A DNA stretch of 64,000 nt from Leucobacter celer subsp. astrifaciens. GTDB taxonomy: Bacteria > Actinomycetota > Actinomycetes > Actinomycetales > Microbacteriaceae. Below the pieces are notes generated by a model. The model saw only the letters and a list, made by a program, of their open reading frames with translations. It made no database searches and was not told the DNA's origin. This document shows, piece after piece, positions 16,925 to 26,017 of the stretch (position 1 is its first letter; each line of letters opens with the position of its first letter). A program made the position numbers and the translations under genes. The stretch spans positions 62,001 through 126,000 of the forward strand of contig NZ_JHEI01000140.1 in assembly GCF_001273835.1 (NCBI RefSeq), written 5' to 3'.

Positions 16925-18241
16925 CTAGAACTCTCGGAGACGATCCCGCAGCCGCGGCCGCCCGCCGTCGACCGCCGCATCCCGCACCAGTCCGCGCCGG
17001 CGTAGCTCGGGGACGAGCCCGTCGACGACCTCTACCACGTACTTGCGGTTGATCCGCATGCCGGGCGCGTGGATGAGGAAGCCGTCGCCTCCGACGGCAC
17101 GATGGATCTCCTCGAGGCGGTCCGCCACCGTCGCCGGCGAGCCGATCAGGTCGCCCTTGCGCCGCCCGCTGTCTCCGAGGATCAGCTCGCGCAGCGTCTT
17201 CCCCTCACCGCCCTTGAGCATGGCGCGCAGCGTCCCCTGTTCGCCGTTCGTCGTGAGATCGGCAGGCAGCGGCTGGTCGAGATCGAACCGGGAGAAGTCG
17301 ATGTCGGTGACATCGGCGATGCCGACGAGCGTGCGCTCGAGGAACTCGGGATCGGCGATGCGCGCCTCCGCCCGCTCCTGCGCGTGCGCGTCGGTGTCGC
17401 CCAGGGTCGGCGACACCAGGAACAGCACCTTCACGTGGTCGGGATCCCGCCCGAGCTCGGCGGCGCGCGCTCGGATGTCGTCTCGGTAGGCCTTCATGTC
17501 CTCGACCGTCGACGCGGGCGACACCACCACGTCGGCGTATTTGGCGGCGAGCGCTCTCCCCTTCGGCGAGCCGCCAGCCTGCGCGATGACGGGGCGGCGC
17601 TGCGGCGACGGAGGCGTGTTCAGCGGCCCGCGAGAGGCGTAGAAGCGCCCCGAGAAGTCGATGTCGTGCACCTTCGAGCCGTCGACGTAGGTGCGGGTCT
17701 CGCGGTCGCGCACGACCGCGTCCTCCTCCCACGACTCCCAGAGCTGCTGCACGAGATCGACGTACTCGTCGGCCTTCTCGTAGCGCAGGTCGTGCTCCGG
17801 GATGCGATCGTAGCCGTAGTTCTGGGCCGCGCGGTCCTCCCCCGATGTCACGACGTTCCACCCGACCCTGCCGCGCGTCAGATGATCGAGCGTCGCGGTG
17901 AGGCGCGCGAGCAGGTATGGCGGATAGAAGGTCGTCGACAGCGTCGCGATGATGCCGAGGCGCTCGGTCGCCCGGGCGAGGAGCGGCACGAGCGGAGCCG
18001 GGTCGAGCTTCGGCGCGTGGTACGCGTGCTTCAGCTCCGCGACGAACGAACCGCCGTAGGTGTCGGCGACCATCGATTTGTCCTCGAGCAGCATGAAGTC
18101 GAAGTCGGCGCGGTCGAGCTGGCGGGCGACATCGATCAGGGTCTCCCCCGACCAGTCGCGACCGCCGTCGCCCCACTGGCCGTCCCAGTCGTCGACGGTG
18201 AAGTTGAGAAACCATCCGAGATGGAAGCGCGAGTCGGTCAT
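16925..18241 (-). CDS. LLM-class flavin-dependent monooxygenase, NtaA/SnaA/DszA group
   Basis: 438 residues, the length of the NtaA/SnaA/SoxA/DszA branch of bacterial luciferase-like (FMNH2-dependent) monooxygenases. Signatures are LLEDKSMVADTYGG, STTFYPPYLLAR, LTRGRVGWNVVTSG, NYGYDRIPEHDLRYEKADEY, and RPVIAQAGGSPKGRALA with ADVVVSP. Members oxidatively cleave C-N or C-S bonds or open rings (nitrilotriacetate, sulfones, uracil in the more distant RutA). A flavin reductase partner is not encoded nearby. The ATG overlaps the stop of the permease upstream by 4 nt (ATGA), so it is the last gene of a unit with an ABC importer and an M20 hydrolase. Confidence 0.88.
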   Translation of the reverse strand: MTDSRFHLGWFLNFTVDDWDGQWGDGGRDWSGETLIDVARQLDRADFDFMLLEDKSMVADTYGGSFVAELKHAYHAPKLDPAPLVPLLARATERLGIIATLSTTFYPPYLLARLTATLDHLTRGRVGWNVVTSGEDRAAQNYGYDRIPEHDLRYEKADEYVDLVQQLWESWEEDAVVRDRETRTYVDGSKVHDIDFSGRFYASRGPLNTPPSPQRRPVIAQAGGSPKGRALAAKYADVVVSPASTVEDMKAYRDDIRARAAELGRDPDHVKVLFLVSPTLGDTDAHAQERAEARIADPEFLERTLVGIADVTDIDFSRFDLDQPLPADLTTNGEQGTLRAMLKGGEGKTLRELILGDSGRRKGDLIGSPATVADRLEEIHRAVGGDGFLIHAPGMRINRKYVVEVVDGLVPELRRRGLVRDAAVDGGRPRLRDRLREF

Positions 18242-18939
18242 GATGCTCCTGTCGGCTGAGCGGGTGCGGTCGGGGTGGGTGTCGCGCGGGCGCGGGCGCG
18301 GGCGCTACGGCGCTCGAGGCGCGCGACGAGTCTGATGAGCGGGAGGGTGACGATCGCGTAGACGGCACCGGCGATCACGAGTACCTGCAGGTACTGGAAC
18401 GTGATCGAGCCGATGTCGTACGCCCGGCTGAGCAGCTCGGGGAGACCGAGCGCGAACGCGAGCGACGTGGCCTGGAACATCTGGATGCAGAAGCCGAGGA
18501 GCGGCGCGAGAGAGATCCGGATCGCCTGTGGCAGCACCACGGCGAAGAAGGTCGCGGACCGTGAGAGGCCGAGCGCTCTGGCCGCTTCCCGCTGCCCGTC
18601 GGGGACCGCGAGAAGCCCGGCCCTGAGGATCTCGCTGCTGTATGCGGCCGTCGTGAACGACAGACCGATCCACGCGGCGAGCTTCGCCTCGAGCACGATC
18701 TGTACGCTCGGCAGACCGTAGTAGACGAGCAGCAGCACGACGAGCACGGGCGCACCGCGGCCGATCTCGATCAGGACGATCGTCGGCCACGATATCCAGC
18801 GCGATCCGCGGGCGGCGAGCAGCGCGAGCAGCAGGCCGACGAGCACGCCGACGACGGTGCTGACGCCCGCGAGCTGGAGCGAGACGCCGAGCCCGGGCAG
18901 CAACTGCTGCAGAGTCTCCCAGAGGCTGCCGTTGATCAC
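18238..18939 (-). CDS. Amino-acid ABC transporter permease (second)
   Basis: 233 residues of the HisM/GlnP type, about five membrane segments. The EAA loop is SEILRAGLLAVPDGQREAAR, followed by ALGLSRSATFFAVVLPQAIR, diagnostic of polar amino-acid uptake permeases. The GTG start at 18939 overlaps the stop of the first permease (GTGA). The C-terminus is basic and Ala/Pro/Thr-rich. It pairs with the permease at 18936-19583 to form the heterodimeric channel for the ATPase at 19580 and the binding protein at 21869. It is overlapped downstream by the LLM gene. Confidence 0.92.
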   Translation of the reverse strand: MINGSLWETLQQLLPGLGVSLQLAGVSTVVGVLVGLLLALLAARGSRWISWPTIVLIEIGRGAPVLVVLLLVYYGLPSVQIVLEAKLAAWIGLSFTTAAYSSEILRAGLLAVPDGQREAARALGLSRSATFFAVVLPQAIRISLAPLLGFCIQMFQATSLAFALGLPELLSRAYDIGSITFQYLQVLVIAGAVYAIVTLPLIRLVARLERRSARARARATPTPTAPAQPTGAS

Positions 18940-19583
18940 GGTTGCACCTGCTTCCGCAGCGCGTGCTCCGCGGATCGTGCCGCGATCGCGACGGGGATGC
19001 TGAGCAGCAGGTAGCAGACCACCGCGACGAGGTAGGCGTCGAGCCCGGCACCGGCGGTGCGATTGGCCTGGGTGGTGAAGTAGGCGATCTCGGTGACGCC
19101 GATCACGGAGGGGATCGACGAGTCCTTGAGCAGCGTGAGCGCGAACGTCGCCGCTGACGGGAGGGCCACCCGCACCATCTGGGGTGCGACGACGAAGCGG
19201 AAGCGGTCGACGGGCGTCAAGCCCAGGCTGCGCGCGGCCTCCCCCTGTCCCACCGGGACAGCGGCGAGCGCCGTGCGGAACACCTCGGAGAGGTACGCGG
19301 CCGCGACGACGCCGAGCACGAGCACGGCTGCCGGCAGCGGCGCGAAGTGGAAGGTGCCGATGGATACGCCGAAGTACAGGATGAAGAGCCACACGAGGAT
19401 CGGCACGCTGCGCACGAGATCGACGACGACGCGCACCGGAATGCGTACGAGCGGGTTGCGCGCCTCGAGCGCGAGCGCCCCCGGAACCGCGAGCACGGCG
19501 CCGAAGGCGAACGCGCTCACGGAGACGAGGACCGTGAGCGGGATGCCCGCCGCGATGCTCGCGATGATCTGGGGGAGGGTCAC
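18936..19583 (-). CDS. Amino-acid ABC transporter permease (first)
   Basis: 215 residues, HisQ/GlnP-type inner-membrane permease with about five hydrophobic segments. It has RSVPILVWLFILYFGV near residue 60 and the EAA loop SEVFRTALAAVPVGQGEAAR plus SLGLTPVDRFRFVVAPQMVR. Its ATG overlaps the ATPase stop by 4 nt. Together with the second permease, ATPase and lipoprotein it makes a polar amino-acid type importer. The actual ligand may be an amino-acid derivative given the hydrolase and monooxygenase encoded with it. Confidence 0.92.
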   Translation of the reverse strand: MTLPQIIASIAAGIPLTVLVSVSAFAFGAVLAVPGALALEARNPLVRIPVRVVVDLVRSVPILVWLFILYFGVSIGTFHFAPLPAAVLVLGVVAAAYLSEVFRTALAAVPVGQGEAARSLGLTPVDRFRFVVAPQMVRVALPSAATFALTLLKDSSIPSVIGVTEIAYFTTQANRTAGAGLDAYLVAVVCYLLLSIPVAIAARSAEHALRKQVQP

Positions 19584-20359
19584 GGCTCGCGCACGACCTT
19601 CAAGAACTGTCTCGTGCGCTCGTGCTGCGGGTCCGAGAAGAGCTGCACCGGCGGCGCATGCTCGACCACCCTGCCGTCAGCCATCACGAGGACGTCGCTC
19701 GCCACCTGCTCGGCGAATCGCATCTCGTGCGTCACGACGAGCATCGTGATGCCGGTGCCGGCCAGGCGGCGGAGCACCTGCAGCACCTCGGCGCGGAGCT
19801 CCGGGTCGAGCGCCGACGTCGGCTCGTCGAGCAGCAGCACCCGCGGCTGGAGAGCGAGCGCGCGGGCGATCGCGACGCGCTGCTGCTGCCCGCCCGAGAG
19901 CTGGGAGGGGCGGTACCCTGCACGGTCGGAGAGACCGACCTGCGCAAGTCCTTCGCGTGCGCGGCCCGCGGCCTCCGCTCGCGAGAGCCCACGGACGCGG
20001 CGTAGCGCGAGCGCCACGTTCTCCTCCGCGCTGAGGTGCGGGAAGAGATTGAACGACTGGAAGACCATGCCGACATCGGAGTGCAGCGCCTGGGACGCCG
20101 CCGCGGAGAGCTTCGCCCCCGCCTCGTAGCGCGTTCCCGCAATGGCGACGACGCCCCGATCCGGGGTCTCGAGCCGGTTCAGGCACCGCAGCATCGTGCT
20201 CTTGCCGGAGCCGCTCGGCCCGATGATCGCGGTGACCGCCCCGGCGGGTACGTCGAAGTCGACGTCCGAGAACACGAGATGATCGCCGAACGATTTGCCG
20301 AGGCCGCGCACCGAGACGAGCGGCTCCGCCGGCTGCGGGGCCCCCTGCTGCCGGCTCAT
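19580..20359 (-). CDS. Amino-acid ABC transporter ATP-binding protein
   Basis: 259 residues, GlnQ/HisP-like. Walker A GPSGSGKST, Q-loop FQSFNLFPHLS, signature LSGGQQQR, Walker B VLLLDEPTSALDPEL and switch THEM are all intact. It energises the permease pair from the cytoplasm. ATG 20359 overlaps the stop of the M20 gene upstream (ATGA); there is no separate promoter, so the M20 hydrolase, ATPase, two permeases and LLM oxidase form one transcript. Confidence 0.95.
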   Translation of the reverse strand: MSRQQGAPQPAEPLVSVRGLGKSFGDHLVFSDVDFDVPAGAVTAIIGPSGSGKSTMLRCLNRLETPDRGVVAIAGTRYEAGAKLSAAASQALHSDVGMVFQSFNLFPHLSAEENVALALRRVRGLSRAEAAGRAREGLAQVGLSDRAGYRPSQLSGGQQQRVAIARALALQPRVLLLDEPTSALDPELRAEVLQVLRRLAGTGITMLVVTHEMRFAEQVASDVLVMADGRVVEHAPPVQLFSDPQHERTRQFLKVVREP

Positions 20360-21651
20360 CGTTCGGCTCCGCTCAAGTCGCCGACGACCTCGAAGAGCAC
20401 CCGCGCGCCGTTCGCGGACCACTCGGGGGTGATGTTCTCGGCCTCGGCGTGGCTGATCCCGTCGACGCACGGGATGAAGATCATCGCGGTCGGCACGTGG
20501 GACGCGAGCTGCATGGCATCGTGCCCCGCCCCCGAGACCAGTTCAGTGCCGCTCAATCCGAGGCGTTCGGCGGCGCGACGGATCGTCCCGAGCACGGCGG
20601 TGTCGAACGTCACAGCGGGTTGCACGAGCACGACCTCGATATCGACGGAGGTGCCGGTCTCGCCGCCGATTCGCACAGCCGCGTCTCGGATCTGCAGCTC
20701 CGCCCGGTCCAGCGCTTCTGCATCGGGGTGCCTCAGGTCGATCGCCAGTCGAGCCTCACCGGGAATGACGTTCCGGGAGTTCGGGAGCACCGTGAGCTCG
20801 CCCACGGTCGGCCGGATCTCCGGATCGACCGTGTCGCCCAATCGCGCGACGACATCCACGAGCCGCGCGCCCGCGACGAGAGCGTCACTGCGGTGCTCGA
20901 TCGGGGTCGTGCCGGCGTGCCCGCTCGCGCCGGCGACGCGCACGTCGAGCCACCGGATCGCCTGCACCCCCGTGACGAAGCCGATATCGGTGCCGCTCGC
21001 TTCGAGGTGCGGACCCTGCTCGATGTGGATCTCGACGGTGGCGTGCAGGCCGGCGGCCGTCGGACGGTTCGTCGCCGCCGCGCTGTCGGCGCCGATCCCG
21101 GCGAGCGCCGCGGCGACCGTCGCGCCGTCCGCGTCGGTGCGGGCAAGCGCCTCCCGGAGCGGCAGCGCTCCGGTGAACACCGCCGAACCCATCATGCTCG
21201 GGCTGAAGCGGGCGCCCTCCTCGTTCGTCCAGTTCGCCAGGATGATCGTGCGCTCGTGCGCGATGCCGTGATCGGCGAGCGACCGCAGCACTTCGAGCCC
21301 GGCGAGCACCCCGTACACCCCGTCGTAGCGTCCGCCGAGCGGCTGGCTGTCGAGGTGCGATCCGATGAGCACCGGCGGGAGGTACGGGTCCGCGCCGGGC
21401 TTCACGATGAACTGATTGCCGATCTCGTCGCCCTGCACGTTCCAGCCCGCCGCGCGAGCGGTCGCCGCGAGCCACGCGCGCACGGCGGCATCGGCGTCGC
21501 TGAGCGCGAGTCGATGCAGGCCGCCACGGTCGGTGCCGCCGAACGCCGAGGTTTCGGCGAGTGTGGACCAGAGGCGCGCGGCGTCGATGCCGACGGTGGC
21601 ACCCGAGTTCGCGTCTGCGGTCGCGGGGACCTGCGCGGCGGGGTCGCTCAT
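20356..21651 (-). CDS. M20 family N-carbamoyl-amino-acid hydrolase / ureidoglycolate-type amidase
   Basis: 431 residues. Metal signatures are GSHLDSQ, GRYDGVYGVLAGLEV, NWTNEEGARF, ATVEIHIEQGPHLE, GHAGTTPIEHRSDAL and the late GAGHDAMQL...DGISHAEAE. This matches hydantoinase/carbamoylase-family hydrolases, including N-carbamoyl-L-amino acid, beta-ureidopropionate and allantoate hydrolases. It is a distant paralogue of the protein at 4639-5892. ATG 21651 is chosen because GGAGAG lies just upstream. It is the first gene of the operon that ends with the LLM oxidase. A ureido acid formed from an imported or oxidised compound is the likely substrate. Confidence 0.88.
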   Translation of the reverse strand: MSDPAAQVPATADANSGATVGIDAARLWSTLAETSAFGGTDRGGLHRLALSDADAAVRAWLAATARAAGWNVQGDEIGNQFIVKPGADPYLPPVLIGSHLDSQPLGGRYDGVYGVLAGLEVLRSLADHGIAHERTIILANWTNEEGARFSPSMMGSAVFTGALPLREALARTDADGATVAAALAGIGADSAAATNRPTAAGLHATVEIHIEQGPHLEASGTDIGFVTGVQAIRWLDVRVAGASGHAGTTPIEHRSDALVAGARLVDVVARLGDTVDPEIRPTVGELTVLPNSRNVIPGEARLAIDLRHPDAEALDRAELQIRDAAVRIGGETGTSVDIEVVLVQPAVTFDTAVLGTIRRAAERLGLSGTELVSGAGHDAMQLASHVPTAMIFIPCVDGISHAEAENITPEWSANGARVLFEVVGDLSGAER

Positions 21652-21715
21652 GCTCTCTCCGTTGCTCGGGTGGCTGGTCTGTCGATCATAAGGAGAGCTT
21701 GGGTGAGACATTCTC

Positions 21716-21793
21716 GACAGGTGTTCAAAGCCGGCGCTCGCCGCCCCCAGCAGCGTCACAGTCCGTAACCTGGGGCCGTTTTGAACACCTGTC
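21716..21793. promoter_or_regulatory. Large nested inverted repeat in the divergent promoter
   Basis: GACAGGTGTTCAAA (21716-21729) and its exact reverse complement TTTGAACACCTGTC (21780-21793) are separated by 50 bp, giving 64 bp centre to centre, about six helical turns. Inside, CCCCAG (21745-21750) faces CTGGGG (21770-21775). The element lies between the divergent M20-ABC-LLM operon and the binding-protein gene. Two identical operator half-sites bound by one regulator with looping is the simplest reading. Confidence 0.65.
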
Positions 21794-21868
21794 TATGGGC
21801 CGTTCCGCCTCGGGTCGCCACAGTGGTGTTCCATCAGCCAACCATTCAGTCAGCTTATTGGAGACATC

Positions 21869-22720
21869 ATGAAACGCCGCTCTCTCTGGTCCGTCGTCGC
21901 GGTCGCCGCGATCACCGTCGGCCTCGCCGGGTGCTCCACGCCCGGCGCCGGCTCGTCGGACTCCGGATCCTCGGATTCCGCCGCGTCAGACGCATCGTTC
22001 TCGACCATCACCGAGGGCACCCTCACCGTGGGCGTCCCCAACTTCCCGCCGTTCATCGGCCTGGAGGACGGCGAACTCACCGGCCCCGACGGCGAGATCA
22101 TCACGGCGCTCGCAGAGCAGCACGGCCTCGAGGTGAAGGCCGAGGTCTACGACTTCGCCGCGCTCATCCCCGCGATCCAGCAGGGGCGCATCGACGTCGC
22201 GATCGGCTCGATCTTCCGCACCGCCGAGCGGGCGGAGGTCGTCGACTTCACCGACCCGCTGTACACCGAGCCCGCGGGGGTCATCTCCCGCTCTGGCGAG
22301 GACGCAGTCGCGGATTTCGCCGACAAGAAGGTCGGCACGATCCAGGGATACAACTGGGTCGAGGACGTGCAGCAGGTGCTCGGTGACAACAAGCTGACCC
22401 TCTACCCCTCATCGGCCGAGCTGCAGCAGGACCTCGAGGCGGGTCGCATCGACGTGGGCATCGACAGCTACGGCACTGCGCAGTACCTCTACCGGGACAC
22501 CGACTTCCAGGTGAAGCAACTCGCCGAAGACGAGCGCATCGCGACCTCGCTGGAGCCGGGACAGACCGCCGTGCTGGTCTCGAAGGACAATCCCGCCCTC
22601 ACGACGGCGCTGAACGTCGGCGTCGCCGAACTCCACGAGAGCGGCTTCATCGCGGACGCGCTGCAGAAGGTCGGCCTCGACCCGAGCGCCGCCGAGACCG
22701 GCGCTCCCCGCATCCTGTGA
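21869..22720 (+). CDS. Amino-acid ABC transporter substrate-binding lipoprotein
   Basis: 283 residues. A lipoprotein signal peptide ends in VGLAGC with the acylated Cys22, followed by a Ser/Gly/Asp linker. The mature protein is an SBP_bac_3 domain: TLTVGVPNFPPFIG, GPDGEIITALAE, VYDFAALIPAIQQGRIDVAI, SIFRTAERAEVVDFTDPLY. It captures the ligand outside the membrane and hands it to the permease pair at 18238-19583. Although divergently transcribed, it is the only binding protein here and shares the regulatory region. GGAG precedes the ATG. The racemase-like gene follows with overlap, so both are co-transcribed. Confidence 0.95.
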   Translation: MKRRSLWSVVAVAAITVGLAGCSTPGAGSSDSGSSDSAASDASFSTITEGTLTVGVPNFPPFIGLEDGELTGPDGEIITALAEQHGLEVKAEVYDFAALIPAIQQGRIDVAIGSIFRTAERAEVVDFTDPLYTEPAGVISRSGEDAVADFADKKVGTIQGYNWVEDVQQVLGDNKLTLYPSSAELQQDLEAGRIDVGIDSYGTAQYLYRDTDFQVKQLAEDERIATSLEPGQTAVLVSKDNPALTTALNVGVAELHESGFIADALQKVGLDPSAAETGAPRIL

Positions 22721-23403
22721 CCGACTCGGTTCCCGGGACGAGGATCGCGGTCCTCGTCCCATCGAGCGACACCGGTGTCGAGATCGAGCTGCCCCGCCGC
22801 ATCGGCGGGGCAGCCTCGCTGCACGTCGCGCGCATGCCCCTCGACGCCGTCACGCCCGAGGCGCTGCACGCACTCGAGGCCGCCGCGATCGAGCAGTCCG
22901 TGAGCCTGCGCCGGGTGAGCCCCGATCTCGCGCTCTTCGCCTGCACGAGCGGGACCTTCCTTCGCGGCACCGCGTTCGAGTCCCGGTTCGTCGCGGAGCT
23001 CGAGCAGATCCTGGGCGCCCCGGTCATCACCGCCGCCCGCGCCATGGTGCGTGCGCTCTCCACACGCGGCTCACGCGTACGGCTCATCGCGTCGTACTCG
23101 GAGGACATCGTCGCGGCCGAGGCCGCGTACCTGCGCGAGCACGGTCTCGAGGTCGTCACCGCTCACGGGCTCGGCATCGTCGATGACGAGGAGACCGCAC
23201 GGGTCTCGCCCGAGCGTCTCCTGGCCGCCTCGGAGCGCTTCTCCGGCGACGGCGCCGACGTGGTCATGCTCAGCTGCACGAACCTCCGCACACTCGACGC
23301 GATCCCGCGCATCGAGGCGGCGCTCGGACTGCCCGCCGTCAGCTCGAACTCGGCCCTGGCCGAGGCCGCTCTCGCGGCGCTGCGCGCTTCCGGCTCCCGC
23401 TAG
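22717..23403 (+). CDS. Asp/Glu racemase-fold enzyme, maleate isomerase/arylmalonate decarboxylase-like
   Basis: 228 residues. The two catalytic cysteines of the Asp/Glu/hydantoin racemase superfamily are present: Cys76 in LFACTSGTF and Cys187 in MLSCTNLRT. The CTSGT form and the length match maleate cis-trans isomerase and arylmalonate decarboxylase more than amino-acid racemases, which is a family-level guess. Its GTG start overlaps the stop of the binding-protein gene (GTGA). Its stop codon shares the CTAG palindrome with the stop of the convergent regulator. In this cluster it may isomerise or decarboxylate the acid released by the M20 hydrolase. Confidence 0.85.
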   Translation: MTDSVPGTRIAVLVPSSDTGVEIELPRRIGGAASLHVARMPLDAVTPEALHALEAAAIEQSVSLRRVSPDLALFACTSGTFLRGTAFESRFVAELEQILGAPVITAARAMVRALSTRGSRVRLIASYSEDIVAAEAAYLREHGLEVVTAHGLGIVDDEETARVSPERLLAASERFSGDGADVVMLSCTNLRTLDAIPRIEAALGLPAVSSNSALAEAALAALRASGSR

Positions 23404-24572
23404 ATCAGGCCCTCGATCTGCGCGGCGGTCAAGCCGAGGTGCAGCGCCACGCGGTGATCCCCGCGCTCGAGATCGAACCCCGTCTGCTCTTCGATGCGGG
23501 CGATGCGGTAGTACAGGGTGCCGCGGTGCACGCCGAGTTCGGTGGCCGTGCGACCGGCGTTGCCGCCCGCATCGAGGAACGCCTTCGCCGTGCGCGCGAT
23601 CGTGAGACCGCGGTCGGTCTCGAGCAGTGTGCGCAGCGCTCGCGGCACCTCGAGTCGCCTGATGGGTGCGATGCGCCCCAGTTCGACGAGCAGCTCGTAC
23701 GACGGCAGGTCGTCGGCGAACACGACGTCGACGTCTTCGGCCGCGGTCGCACCGGCGATGGAGTGGACCGCCTCGAGGTGGTCGAACACCTCGTGCGAGG
23801 TGAACAGCGCCGGCGAGGCGAACACCGTGACACGGCCGATGGCGTGCGCGTCGACATTCACGGCCTGCACGGCGTCGACGACCACCTGCTCGATGCCGGC
23901 CCTCCCCAACGCCTCGGGCGCACCGCCGGCGACGAGCACTTCACGGCCGGCACTGTCGCGCGTCACCGACCAGTGCAGCCCATGCGGGCGCGTGCGGAGC
24001 TGCTGCAACACCCGGTCGAGCGGTGAGAAGCCGACGAGCCCTTCCGGGTCCACGATCGACGCCGTGCGGATGTCGATCGCGAACACGCGGAATGACCGGT
24101 GCGACGCGACCAGCCGGTCGAGCGGCGCCCCGCGCGTGCGCCCCGCCGCCCCGACGTCAGCGAGCACAGCGGGCAACGCCGCGCCCGCCGCGTGCTGCAG
24201 GCGCAGCCAGTCGCTTTCGGGAACCGCGCCCGCTCCGTCGATGGCCCAGAGATGACCGACGAGCTCGCCGTTGGTGTCGCGCACGGGAAGATGCACACGG
24301 CCGAGCTCGAGCCCGGGGAAAGGGGCGATGCGCTGGGGAGCCGTGCCGGTGAAGATACCGGAATCGCCGGCGAGTCGGCGGCGCACGTCGTCAGTCACGG
24401 GCCTGCCCAGCAGCATGGCGAGGCGACTCCCGTCGAGTGGACCTGCGTGCGGCATCGAGGTGAGCGGACGCATGTCAGAGGCGTTCAGCGCGATCGGCAC
24501 GTCGACGAGCTCTCCGAGGTCGGCGACCGTCTTGACGAGCCGCTCGCCCGCGCTCCCGACTTCCGAACCCAT
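23400..24572 (-). CDS. PucR-type helix-turn-helix regulator
   Basis: 390 residues. The C-terminal HTH_30 domain reads AFLDAGGNAGRTATELGVHR followed by GTLYYRIARIEEQTGF. The N-terminal half resembles a GAF-like sensory region without transmembrane segments. A GGDEF-like middle domain is not obvious. Regulators of this group often respond to the catabolised metabolite and activate purine, amino-acid or urea-type pathways. It is convergent with the racemase gene at the edge of the ABC/M20/LLM cluster and is the best candidate to bind the inverted repeat at 21716-21793. No Shine-Dalgarno sequence precedes the ATG. Confidence 0.87.
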   Translation of the reverse strand: MGSEVGSAGERLVKTVADLGELVDVPIALNASDMRPLTSMPHAGPLDGSRLAMLLGRPVTDDVRRRLAGDSGIFTGTAPQRIAPFPGLELGRVHLPVRDTNGELVGHLWAIDGAGAVPESDWLRLQHAAGAALPAVLADVGAAGRTRGAPLDRLVASHRSFRVFAIDIRTASIVDPEGLVGFSPLDRVLQQLRTRPHGLHWSVTRDSAGREVLVAGGAPEALGRAGIEQVVVDAVQAVNVDAHAIGRVTVFASPALFTSHEVFDHLEAVHSIAGATAAEDVDVVFADDLPSYELLVELGRIAPIRRLEVPRALRTLLETDRGLTIARTAKAFLDAGGNAGRTATELGVHRGTLYYRIARIEEQTGFDLERGDHRVALHLGLTAAQIEGLI

Positions 24573-24740
24573 GCAGGCATGCTACGTCCGCACGATCCGA
24601 GAATGGTGAGCCGCCGACACACTCCTTCACATCGCGGGATCTGCGAGGGCACGGCGGCGAGATCGATGCGGGTCAGTTCGCCTGAGGTAAGCCGCAGGCG
24701 TGCGCTCCCGGCCGCATCCGTTCGCCGGAAGCCGGCACGA

Positions 24741-24782
24741 GAAGGGCCCGGTCCTGCAGAAGCCTGCCGAACCGGGCCCTTC
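24741..24782 (-). terminator. Strong hairpin terminator after nrdF
   Basis: GAAGGGCCCGGT (24741-24752) pairs perfectly with ACCGGGCCCTTC (24771-24782) around an 18-nt loop. It lies 35 bp past the nrdF stop. On the minus strand only a short T-containing stretch follows. The remainder of 24573-24740 holds nothing I recognise. Confidence 0.8.
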
Positions 24783-24817
24783 CCCGGCCTTTGCGGTCCT
24801 GGGACCCGATCAGGGTC

Positions 24818-25837
<1,020 letters not shown>

Positions 25838-25852
25838 CTACTTCATGATGGT

Positions 25853-25946
25853 GGATTCTGCGGCTTCGCGCAGGATGACCGGATATGGATCCTGCGACTC
25901 GCTCCGCTCCCGCAGGATGACGGGAACGGCTCGCGCAGGATGACCG
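25853..25946. repeat. Tandem palindromic repeats, family C
   Basis: Three related units lie head to tail between nrdE and nrdF: GATTCTGCGGCTTCGCGC then AGGATGACCGG; GGATCCTGCGACTCGC..CGCAGGATGACGGG; and a shortened GGCTCGCGCAGGATGACCG. The middle unit matches the copy at 4521-4550. There is no reading frame here. Confidence 0.75.
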
Positions 25947-25981
25947 ACGATGCGGATCCAGCGAGCCGAAACCACGGAGCG

Positions 25982-26008
25982 GGTTTCGACTCGCTGCACT
26001 CGCTCAAC
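25982..26008. repeat. Palindromic repeat, family B (single unit)
   Basis: GGTTTCGACTCGCTGCACTC followed by GCTCAAC: a family B unit ending 10 bp from the nrdE stop codon. Like the other B copies it abuts a gene 3' end. Confidence 0.8.
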
Positions 26009-26017
26009 GAGCCCTGT

